This document shows, in pieces, positions 36,606 to 46,387 of a DNA stretch of 64,000 bases (position 1 is the stretch's first letter; the number at the start of each line of letters is the position of its first letter). The stretch comes from Mytilinidion resinicola (lineage: Eukaryota; Ascomycota; Dothideomycetes; Mytilinidiales; Mytilinidiaceae), in assembly GCF_010093595.1 (NCBI RefSeq), contig NW_022985439.1:2500479-2564478 (forward strand), read 5' to 3'. The translations under genes and the position numbers were made by a program. The notes under the pieces were generated by a model that had not been told where the DNA came from, made no database searches, and saw only the letters and a program-made list of their open reading frames with translations.

Positions 36606-38094
36606 ATGGCACCTAAGCCTCGCATCAAGGCCACCGACAAAGCGGCCAAAAGCAAAGCAAAGCAGACTCCCCCTAAGAACCCACAAGCCGAAACGATGTA
36701 CAACTTGCGCAAGCGCGAGCGCCCTGACCTAGGAAAAGAAGCAGAAGCAAGGGAAGTTTCCACTGTGAAAAAGCGGAAAACTGTTGTCCCTCAATCCAAG
36801 AAGGTCGCTCCAGTTGAGAAAGCCCGTGCACAGAAAGCCCCAAAGCCAACCGCAGCTTCATCCTCATCCAAGTATTATGCGGCAGCTAAATCCAAGACAC
36901 TTCCCAAATCTTTGACGAAAGCAGAGAGTGCTAAGACGGGGAAAGAGCCTACACACAAACCTACTCCAACGAAGTCCAAGAGCAAGAGCAGTCACACTAG
37001 CTTAGACGATGGACGCGAGATCAAGAAGGTCCCGGGCGACTCGACTAATAAAGCAGGGTCAACCGCAAAGATTCAGCCCAAGCAGAATGTTCCAGGTACC
37101 GCGAAGAGCTTCAGCGTATCTGGCGCTCCTCCGGCCGTAGGTGCAGAAAATCGAATCGTCCATTGTCACGCCTGTCAAAAGTACAGCCTCCGATATCAAC
37201 CTTGAACGCGAAGACTCTATGCTTATTCGAGCGGACGGCACCTCTGAGACTCCCTTGCATGACGAACACACTTGCACGAGTTGTGATTACAAGAAGGTCA
37301 ATGAAGAATTTCCCTATCTACGCGCTGGAATCCCGCATAAACATCCGATAGAGACGTGCCGGGACTGCCTCCAAGCATGGATCGCTACCAAGGTCTCCGA
37401 AGAAATTGTGCAGATTGGTTGCCCTGAGTGCCATGAACAATTGCCACGCGACATGGTTGAAGCTGTTGCTGAGAAAGATGTCTTCGATCGGTAGACTTTC
37501 CGTTACCCTCCGTATATGGCACTTAGTTAATGTGCTGGCGTAGGCTGAGCGAGCAAGAGAGCTTCAACTTCATTCGCGAGATGGAAGGTCTCATAAGCTG
37601 CCCAAATTCTGACTGCTCAGGCGGCCATTTGCATCCCCATCCCGAAGAAGAGCCCATCTTTACCTGCGAGGGTTGCCATGCTAAATACTGCATCCTCTGC
37701 GAAGTACCATACCACGACGGACTCAGCTGTGCAGAGTACAAGCGGCAAGCGGGTCTCACCGAGGAGCAGAAGAAGCAAGAGGCCGCCATGGCTGAGTTCT
37801 TGAGAGAAAAGCTCACGAAGAGGTGCCCAAAGTGCGAGATTCTCATTCAGAAGGACAAGGGCTGTGACCACATGACATGTAAGAAGCACCTTGCCGCCAT
37901 GGTCATCAACGCAAGAAATCCTAATCTGCGCTTTAGGCACAGTCTGCAATTCTCAATTCTGCTGGGATTGTCTGGCGGACTGGAATATAATTATCCGGAA
38001 TGACAATCGCCGTCACAATCCGACCTACAGATGGCACCCTGACAATTTGCGCTCGGTACAACAGTCGGGCGTAGAGGATGATGATGATTCGTAG
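36606..38094 (+). CDS. RBR-type E3 ubiquitin ligase (copy 3)
   Basis: Exons 36606-37140, 37187-37490, 37544-37878 and 37937-38094 encode 443 residues; the introns are 46, 53 and 58 bases. The first 200 residues are Lys/Pro/Ser-rich and look disordered and nuclear (KAAKSKAKQTPPKNPQAE, MYNLRKRERP). RING1 is CTSCDYKK ... CRDCLQAW ... CPECHEQL, the IBR FTCEGCHAKYCILCEVPYH, and RING2 KRCPKCEILIQKDKGCDHMT, then CTVCNSQFCWDC. The putative catalytic Cys is in KGCDHM. Two introns sit at the same codons as in the 26.7 kb gene. The stop codon interrupts an acidic DDDDSE repeat that stays in frame for 28 more codons. The start is the first in-frame ATG (MAPKPRIKATD). Confidence 0.9.
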
Positions 38095-38181
38095 CATGAT
38101 GATGATTCGGAGGATGATGACGATTCAGAAGACGATGGCGATTCGGAGGACGATGACGATTCGGAGGATGAGGACCGATAG
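38074..38181 (+). repeat. Acidic codon repeat crossing the stop of the RBR gene
   Basis: GAT/GAC-TCG-GAG repeats of about 18 bases encode (D)nSE units. The frame of the RBR gene meets TAG at 38092-38094, where the repeat pattern predicts GAG, then stays open to a second TAG at 38179-38181. The tail was probably longer in an ancestor. Confidence 0.75.
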
Positions 38182-38340
38182 TGCATCCTGGCAATCTGCC
38201 TCTGTGCTTCAGTCGAATATGGAGGATGGTGAGGGCCTGTACAACTAATCATCAGGTATCCGATATCTCGAAGCGCTGAAAAGCATCTAGGGGATTGGTG
38301 AGAATCATAGCTCGGTACTAAAGGATGGACCGGGCCGTAA

Positions 38341-38878
38341 CTAAACGGAAACTAGCCTAGAAATCCCCCAGACTAAATCAATACTACCAGTCCTCCCTCT
38401 AGCCATACAGTGCGCCGCAAAGCTAAACAAGACCCTACCATTTGGAAGCTTGGCAACAGCCTCGCACATGTGATTCCCCGTGTGGATTGCAGGACCCCAA
38501 AGCCAAAAATCCGCCAACATCTCATTCCCGTCCTCTTTCAACGGCCCGCCATATACTAGGTCTCTCCTCACCACCACGGCTTTGAAATTGCTGATCTTGG
38601 CTTCGGTCTCGATTATGTCCGGGCGGTCCGGTGCTTTCATTTTGGTCAAAAGAGTCGCGTTCTCGAGCCCCGGTAGGGCAGGAATATAGCTTTCTAGCCA
38701 GAAAAACACACGTTTGTTTCTGTAACGGTTAGTGATGGCACTGAGTTGAGTATTGCGTATTTTACCTTGTCGGGGGATTCGGGGCCATCTGGAAGTTCGA
38801 GATGTCGAAGAGCTGGTTTGCCTTCTTTGGGCCGGTGTAGTATGCAGGATTGTCGCCTGGGACCCTTTCTCGAGCCAT
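38341..38878 (-). CDS. Hypothetical protein, 163 residues, two exons
   Basis: Exons 38878-38766 and 38719-38341 join across a 46-base GT/AG intron with a CTAAC branch site. The product begins MARERVPGDNPAYYTGPKKA and has no signal peptide. The segment FDISNFQMAPNPPTRNKRVF, then LESYIPALPGLENATLLTKM, and the late GPAIHTGNHMCEAVAKLPNG suggest a small beta-sandwich; there is a faint resemblance to the ML (lipid-recognition) pattern of PNPP after a first strand. That resemblance is weak, so no function is assigned. It is convergent with the third RBR gene. Confidence 0.65.
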
Positions 38879-40136
38879 GGCATCCTCTTCTAATACACTT
38901 TGACCATCGTAGGAACCACGAAGCGGAAAACGATGCTTTTCATTGGAAATATTGGATCTTTCGAAGACGGAGAATGCTCGTGCTAGTGGTGTGTGAGAAT
39001 TGAAGAAAAGAAACCTTGTGGCGTGCTCTGGCTGGCAAAGTTAAAGGCGTTTATAACGAGCATGTGGCACCATCATCACAGCCCCGGAGGGTGAGATGAA
39101 ATGCGGCAAGGCGAACCTATCTGCCCCAGACTTGTGAGGCACGTGCGATTCCCCAGAAACCTTATGCCTTGGCGAAACCAATCATTTCGGGGAGTCAGGA
39201 CATGTGACAGGCGACCTCCTTGGCTCAGACATTTCTTCAGTAGGTGGTAGGGTCAGACCGTTCTCCGCTGTAACTTGTCAAGTATCCTGTGGCACCTGAG
39301 GAACCTGTCCTTTGGTAGCTAGTAAAAGTGGTAAGATCCCTAGCATACTGCTATGTAGGAAGAAGGGCATACATAGAAGGTTTTATATAGGTACTACAGT
39401 AACGTGAAGTAACGTGTTACGCCGCTAGCTGCTAGGGTTTTAAACATCCTTGCTTGTATATTGAAACTTTTCCTCGCGCCTATCTCATATTGCTGTGAGT
39501 AGAATTTAGACAGCTAGCTTACCAGTTCAGTCAAATCCCTCTTCGCATTGTATTTGAATCATCCAAACGATGCCCAAATAAAATTACAGCCACCCGATGT
39601 AGTAATCCATGCCCTCGCTAGAATTACCAGGATCTTCGCGTCGTCCTTGATCGCGGTTCACATCCTTGCACATCTGCGACATGACGTCGCCTCCACTCTC
39701 TCTCCGCCACACGGGAACCTCGACAGCACGCGCAACGGTCGCGGGAGCCATCTGCGGATCGCCGTTGGTCGACAAGTTTCAGCCACCAGCAAACGCCCGG
39801 GGGCCAGCCAACAAGGCAGGCGGTATCGAGCAAGTACGTCACCCCAGGCGTTCATCAGGCAGGCTATGTAACGGAGTCGACGTAACGACTCCGAGTCCCA
39901 CTTCTCCATAGCTCTCATACTCGATTCTCTCAATCTAGTTTTTTGCTCCTACAATAAACCCTTTTTTTAATAAACCCTTTTTAATCTGAGTTCCCTCCAC
40001 ATCGTTCAAAACGTCGTCCCAAAAACCCTCCAAGCTCCCGTCGAAACGGGCCGTCGCCTCCATCGCGCTCCTCACGCTCCTCTCCTCCGTGCAGCCGAGA
40101 CCGAAACAGGACGACGAGGAAATCGCGAAGAACGAT
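38879..40136. other. Intergenic, with dispersed repeat and a short duplication
   Basis: 1.26 kb. It includes the repeat at about 39350-39445 and a direct repeat AATAAACCCTTTTT at 39953-39982, about 160 bases before the DUF1989 start. No gene was recognised, though the minus strand near 39.94-40.06 kb is open. Confidence 0.35.
39350..39445. repeat. Diverged dispersed repeat, related to 6235-6345
   Basis: TATGTAGGAAGAAGGGCATACATAG, then two GTAACGTG-like units and TTACGCCGCTAGC. It is collinear with the 6.2 kb segment but differs largely by G/A and C/T transitions. Its termini are undefined. Confidence 0.4.
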
Positions 40137-41884
40137 ATGTCGGGGGAGCTACAGACCATACCCGCGCGCCATGGCGTAGCGACATTTGTGCCGCGCGGGC
40201 GGACGATTAAGATTATCAATACGTATGGCAAGCAGGTGGTCAGTACGTGGGCGTTTGCGCTGCATCAGCCGCCGGAGAAGGATAAGAAGGCGAATGATGA
40301 GGCGAATGCTAAGGAGGCGGCTGGGGAAGAGGTCGTAGAGGAAAAGGCGGACGGCGATGGGAAGGTGCAGGAGAGCGAGAAGGTTGAAGAGGAAGTGGAG
40401 AAGCCGAAAGAGGAGGCTAAAGATGCTGAAGAGAGTGCAGAAGATCCTCCAGAGGAAGCACCTGATGATGCGGAGAAGACGACCAAGAAGGCCGAAGAGA
40501 ATGCAGACGATCCTCCAGATGAAGCGCCTGATGATACGACTAAAAAGGTCGATGTGAAAAAGGCAGATACAGCGAAGGCCGCCAAAACTTGGTCGTCATA
40601 CCTACCTTCTATCCCCTACCGCTCCAAGGCCCCGGCTGCATTAAATAAGGATGCCGAAGCAGAGAAAAGCGAGAATGAAGCCACGTCCAAGAAGTGGTCT
40701 TCATATATCCCAACCGGCCAAGGCTTCTCGAGCTACATCCCCAATGTGCAGATGCCGTCGAAGGAGAGCCTCAGCGCATTTGCTGGAAGCCACTACAGAG
40801 ATCCCAATAAGAGCTATGCCGAGCAGTTATACGAGTTTTCAAAGACACCAGTCGGTGCAGGAGGTATAGCTGGTACGTTGTCTTACTCTTCATTGATCTT
40901 CGGTCAAGCTAACATCCTTTAGCCGCATCTGGTTCAGGCACAGCATCTTCTCTCTACGCCGCGTACTCTGCCTACACCAAGTTGAGTCCCAAATCTTCCA
41001 ACCTGCCACCGATGGAATACCTCTCTCTCCCACACACTCGCGCCTCGTCCCACCGCCTCGTTCCACAAGCCGAGGACACACTCCTAACAAATCTCCGCAC
41101 CCCAATCCTGACCCTGATCGAGGACACCACTACTGGCGCCCACGACACTCTCACGGCCGCTTGTGATGCAAGCCTCTACGCGACCCTGGGCGTCGAAAAG
41201 GCTGCCGAGCACGGTTCATGCGCCGAGAATCTCGTCCTTGCGCTCAAAGAACTCAACGAAAAGGCTGGGCTACAGGGTGAGAAAGCGGTTGGCGCAGACG
41301 TTACGGTCAACATTGCGCCGACACCACTCCATCTATTCATGAACGCTCCGATTGAGGTCGATTCCGCGGAAGAGGGATCAGGCGCGAAGGGTGTGACATT
41401 CAAGATCGCGGAGCCGGCCGGAAAGAAGCGCACATTCGTGAGATTTCGTGCTGAGAGAGATGTAGTGGTTGTTATGAGTGCTTGTCCGATGGATGTGGGC
41501 AGTCAGAATGGTGGGAAGTGTATGGCGGCCAATTTTGTTGTTGAGGTAGGAGAGGAGGAAGAGAAGACAGGCTCGCCTAAGAGCGAAAAAGCTACGCCGA
41601 ATCAGAAAGGCAAGCCCGCCAAGCTTCAAACAGCCCAGAAGGCTAAGAAAGAGAAAGACGAAGAGAAGATACCAGAGGAAAAGAGTGAGGAAGCTGCGGG
41701 AGGGAAGCCAATGCCTAAGCCCAAGGGCGGCCCGGCTAAGATCCAGGCTATCATGAAGCAGAAGCAAGAGCGTGATGCTGAAGAAAAGGGCGGTGCAGCT
41801 TCGCCCTCCTCTGGGGATGGAAAGGGGACTGAGGAAGAGCAGAAGCCGAAAAAGAAACCCAAGAAGCTGGAGAGGAGGACTTAG
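40137..41884 (+). CDS. DUF1989 protein with a long acidic insertion
   Basis: Exons 40137-40872 and 40923-41884 (50-base intron) encode 565 residues. The ends of the DUF1989 fold (urea carboxylase-associated family) are recognisable. The N-terminal strand block is TIPARHGVATFVPRGRTIKI, then INTYGKQVVSTWAFAL. After the intron come MEYLSLPHTRASSHRLVPQ, the GAHDTLTAACD and HGSCAENL elements, and VVVMSACPMDVGSQNGGKCM. Between the first two blocks is an insertion of some 200 residues rich in Glu, Lys, Asp, Ala and Pro, with two SSYIP-type motifs. A Lys/Glu-rich tail ends the protein. The family is linked to urea/amide metabolism in bacteria; its fungal role is unclear. The frame is open upstream of the ATG through a GTG at 40089 and an acceptor-like CGTGCAG, so an upstream exon cannot be ruled out. 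Confidence 0.8.
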
Positions 41885-42317
41885 GAAGCGTTGCGTTAAT
41901 TGCTGTAAAAGTATGTAATTTTTGACTTCAGGGAATGATTCTAGCATGTTTTAATAGCATCTCCATAGTATTGGCTCATATGGTATATTCTAATCCTTGT
42001 CCCTATGATCGATAATGAAGCGGCTTGGTGTTGAGTCTGCTGGTGAAAGACACTATTCTCAAAGAAGGCTAGAAAATGCGGGGAAAAGCTAGGCTCTGTA
42101 GATCCGGGGCCTCGGAATTGCGACGCCGGTCTCTCATACATCAACATCAAACCAATACTCGGGGCTGCTCTTCCACGCCGAGGCTATGCAGCTTTATGTA
42201 TCGTTCCCTCGGTGGAGCTGTGGTGGGCAAGGGAGGTACACCCTGGTGATACATAGGGCTCCCTGACTGGACGAATGATCTTACATTCACCACTCAACAA
42301 TTTTATCAACATACGCT
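41885..42317. other. Intergenic, no gene recognised
   Basis: 3' flank of the DUF1989 gene and promoter of the acyl-CoA dehydrogenase pseudogene. Nothing else seen. Confidence 0.4.
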
Positions 42318-43633
42318 ATGCCACCAGCTTCAGCTAGAATCCCTCCTCTTGTCAGAGACAAAGTCAGCGATCATGCAAAGAAGACGCTCGATATAGTAGG
42401 TTCCTAATATTATTTCCATAAGTTCATATCTGACATAGGTTAGGTCGAGACATTTGTCAATGAAGAATGCATCCCCGCCGACGCCGTCTATGCCGCCCAA
42501 CTCGGTCAAGGCGAGGCAAGGTGGAGTGTGCCACCCATATTGGAAGAACTCAAGGAGAAGGCGAAAGCTCTAGGGCTTTGGAACATGTTTCTGGCAAAGG
42601 GCCACTACAAAGAGGGGGCTGGGTTCACCAATCTGGAATATGGGTTGATATGTGAACAATTTGGACGATCAAGGACAGCGTCCGAGGCGACGAATAACTC
42701 GGCACCGGATACCGGTAACATGGAAATTCTGGCAAAGTATGGGTCGACAGAGCAAAAGGCGGAGTGGCTTACGCCGCCTAGACCGATCCGAACAACCCGG
42801 ACAAATACAAGCAGCAGTCTATGATTCTCGTACCATCCAACACCCCCGGTATTACCGTCAAGCGGATGCTCTCCGTCTACGGCTACGATGATGCACCGCA
42901 CGGACATGCTCATCTCATATTCAAGAACGTTCGAGTGCCTGCGAAGAACATGGTCCTTGGCGATGGCCGTAGTTTCGAGGTGATGCAAGGTCGGATGGGT
43001 CCAGGGCGTATCCATCACGCTATGCGGTCCATTGGTGCCGTATGTGCATTATTTTTCGATCAATATCTGCTATAAACGCCTAAGGACTTTTATGCTAACC
43101 CCTTCCAGGCCGAAGAGGCCCTGAGCTGGCTCCTAACCCGCGCCAATGCCGAGCACAAAAAGCCCTTCGGCAAGGTCCTCTCCCAACAAGGCGTAATCCT
43201 TCACTGGATCGCCAAATCGCGCATCGAAATCGACGCCGCACGCCTCATCGTGCTCAATGCTGCAGCCGCCATCGACACTGGCGACGCGAAGACCGCCCTC
43301 GTCGAGATCGCCCAGGCGAAGATTCTAGTCCCTAACATGGCGCTCACAGTCATCGACCGCCCAGTCCAGACCTTCGGCGCACAGGGAGTATGTCAGGACA
43401 CGCCGCTGGCGGGGATGTGGGCGAGTGTGCGAACGATCAGGATTGCAGATGGGCCGGATGAGTCGCATTTGGAGCAGTTGGGGAGACGGGAGAACAAGAA
43501 GGCTGCGGAGGCAACGGATAGGATCCAGGCGCAGCTGGATAAGACAGATGAGTTGTTTAGGAGGTATGGGACGGCGCCGTCGGAGCCATGTACGCCGCTG
43601 AACATGAAAGAGATGATGCCGGCGAAGTTGTAG
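42318..43633 (+). pseudogene. Acyl-CoA dehydrogenase pseudogene with internal deletion
   Basis: The N-terminal helical domain (exons 42318-42395 and from 42444: VETFVNEECIPADAV, FLAKGHYKEGAGFTNLEYGL) and the C-terminal half are well preserved. The latter has [35 protein letters not shown], an intron at 43040-43108, TRANAEHKKPFGK and the final VRTIRIADGPDE. At about 42775-42785 the frame changes between EWLTPP and [12 protein letters not shown]. About 50-60 residues normally between them, including the flavin-binding MTEP.VASSD strand and the WWSSGAG segment, are absent. With the frame shift the first part ends at a TGA at 42822. A functional enzyme is not possible from this sequence unless the assembly has collapsed here. 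Confidence 0.85.
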
Positions 43634-45145
43634 GGTGCACAGATAATTAAGATGATGCTCTTACGTGCTTCCTAGGCATCTAATGAAGGTCGCTCCCTAA
43701 GCCCATGTCCTTGCGCTTACGCGCTTTCACACGTGCACTTTACGTTCTCACATCTACCTATCATTATAAAGCCAATCTCTTTTCTCTCGATTCATCATTC
43801 GAAAGCATACTACTGGCTAATATGGAGTTCAAAAGACACGTTCGAAACACACCATGAGTGGAGAGTCAGTAACTTTGGTAAAGACCTGGAAGGTCCGGAC
43901 CTCACTGTCCGTCCTTCAAATCATCATCAGATTTGTAGATGACGGTAATCTGAAAACAATTCTTTCGTTCGCCATCTCATCGTCTTGCGTTGGTCATCTT
44001 TATCAATGAAAAGTCTTCGTTGCTGTCTAGAAGAAGAGAAGATGTGTACCGCTGATAAACGTTGATGATCATCTACAGAAACAGGCCTTCCAACGTCCCT
44101 CTCTCCTCCTCCCATCGTTCATGGGCGTATTAAGTTTCAATCTCCTCATCCTCTTTCCGACTCCATGTAATATTGGCGATAGGGTTTTGATGCTGAAATC
44201 CAAACAGCTCGACCCATCCGCGTCCTCTGGTCCGTATTTGAACACTTCTTGCTCTCCCTTCCTTCCAATGAAGGGTCAAACTCAGACCCGCCGAAGAAGT
44301 CTTTTATAGACGAGATATTTTGGATCACGTGGATCAGCTTTGGGCACGTGATATGCCATTTGCGGCAAATTTCGCAACTCAAGAACTTGGACTCAAGATG
44401 GTGAGAGCAGTGCTGATGGCAGCGCTTTCAGATAACATCATAGGAGACGAGCTTCAGTATCCCGAATAAGGATCTTCTAGGGAAGTTCTATATATCATAT
44501 AAACCTGACCAACCTACCATTGCAGTATTACAAGCTTCTCCTCCCACCTAGACGACACTCTAAGATGCATGCAGCGCTTTGCGTACTCCAGAACCAAACT
44601 TCCCGTGCTGGATTCAACCTCTCTGCTCCTCTCCCACCGCCTGCTCCGAAACAGCCCTACTCCCCTCTTCCCTCTCAACCGCACTCTCCTCAGCCTTGCT
44701 GGCCAAATTTACGTTGAATCGACAGCCTTGGAGATCATTAGCTTGACAACTTCTCTCGCCGTGATCCACGGACAATGTCTTTACCGATGATGGCTCCAAT
44801 TATCCGGGTCCACATCCGCCTCAGATTTGCTTTTCTCACTCACCATCCTTTCACTCGCATCAACAATCTCGTCGACTAGTTAATCGTCTTCAGCTGTGGG
44901 CGTAGTGTCGCGGAAGTGTGCCTCGCCTTCTTCGCCGCCCCAGGAGGGAAAGAAAGTTGGTGACGTGACCGATCCGATCTGCGAAGGCGAGCAGAAAGGG
45001 AAGTCTGCAGATACTTGGCCGGAGTTGGCCACAATCTTTTCTGAAAACAACCTTCCTCATGTCACTCTCCCAGCGTTTGCCCGCATGTCGCCTCCGTCTG
45101 AATATATGAGTACAGAACGTGAAGTAGAAACAGCGGTTTCCTGGC
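43634..45145. other. Gene-poor region
   Basis: Short overlapping frames on both strands, none with a domain. Given the HNH-like fragment just to the right, some of this may be decayed coding sequence. Confidence 0.3.
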
Positions 45146-45496
45146 CTAATGGTGGGTTCCACTTGGAAACTTCAAGATCCCGCCATCGATTTCTCTGCGG
45201 GTCTTGATGCCCAGATTTTTCTGGGGAGGCGCGGGTAGGGTTTTCTTTCTTGAAATTTCATCCAGGTAGGTAACCTTGACATCAAGATCATCCTCGTCCT
45301 CCGACGCGGGCATAATAGCACACCTTGCGTCGTCGTACCACTGCTCAAATGGTTCAAGCATAGGCAGGCCATTGCACTCGCACATTAGATGGCCATGGGG
45401 GGGCGCGCCGCCGAAGAGGTTTTCCGCATATCTTTCACCGATATTGCATGCAACGATGTGAGCAGCTCGAACGTGTTTAGCGAATCGCCCTCCTAG
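45146..45496 (-). pseudogene. HNH-like nuclease fragment
   Basis: A minus-strand frame, open from just after a TGA (45497-45499) to a stop at 45146, reads FAKHVRAAHIVACNIGERYA, then NLFGG, CECNGLPMLEPFEQWYDD and ARCAIMPASEDEDDLDVKV. The AAHIV-(x)n-NLFG-(x)n-NGLPM-(x)n-D pattern resembles the HNH_2-type domain of many fungal proteins. There is no start codon in a sensible place and no N-terminal half, so it looks like a remnant. The assignment rests on pattern alone. Confidence 0.4.
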
Positions 45497-46387
45497 TCAT
45501 CCCCGTTCCAACTAGATCCAACCCCTCTCCTTTGAGCTCTCGACATGTACCTGCGGCTCCCCAGCGCGAAATCCAGATGTACGCGAGAGCGGGGCTTCGT
45601 TGGATATAACGTGGCATTCAGGCTCCTATGCCTCTGTCTGGGGTGGCCCGCAGAGCTATCAAAACTATTGAATCTGTGGTTTTCCGATTGCTAGCAACGT
45701 GCCAGGGCGCCTCAAGCGGTGCTAGGCTAGTGTACGTGGACCTAGAGTAGGCCTGCCAGTATCACGAAGGTGCCTTGGTTGGAGGGGCAACCAGCTAGTC
45801 GAAAGAAAGTGCATACGAGAGCGGACTGCTCAAGGTGCAAAGGCGGGTCGCGGATGTAGGGAGCTAGTGCGGGCTGAGAGGAATGTTTGTGATGAAGGGG
45901 GATTTGACAGTACGGTGACAAAGCTCACTTACACCCTTGGACTGTATTTTACTGCCACTAAATGATCAACAAAGCCTGCCTATGGCGGGCCATAACACCA
46001 GTAATTTGCGTGTTTTTCTGTTAATTGCACGAATTGCCTAACTGAGTGGAACGTTGCGTAAAAGGCATGGACATGAAACTAGAGGATAATTAATTATTAG
46101 GTACTCTACTAAACAAAACAAGCATTCCGCTTTCCTTTTCAATTCAGCAGTCCCACCCTGCGCCGATATGGACATTGAAGTGCCATCCCGACTATTATAG
46201 CTTTAAAACCTGCGTTTCGAAAAGGACGCGATTGACAAAGAAAGAGAAAGGAAGAAAGCAAAGACTGATATGAAAACTCTCTTCTTGCCTGCAGGCCACC
46301 CCATCCGATCCAGGCTCATACACCCGTTGAAATGCGTGAAGAACGTTTTGAACTCGGAGGACCTCACTTGCCGTTCCATTAGGCTGT
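45497..46387. other. Intergenic, no gene recognised
   Basis: Nothing recognised. It is A/T-rich near 46.0-46.2 kb and forms the 3' flank of the pseudogene to the right. Confidence 0.35.

Noticed and set aside
39935..40231. Minus-strand frame containing ARFDGSLEGFWDDVLNDVEG
   Set aside because: It looks somewhat protein-like but overlaps the DUF1989 start in antisense and has no start codon or neighbours that support it.
41378..41947. A 189-residue minus-strand frame with membrane-like Leu/Phe-rich sequence
   Set aside because: It is antisense to the Lys/Glu-rich tail of the DUF1989 protein; AAG/GAG codons read backward as CTT/CTC, giving false hydrophobicity.
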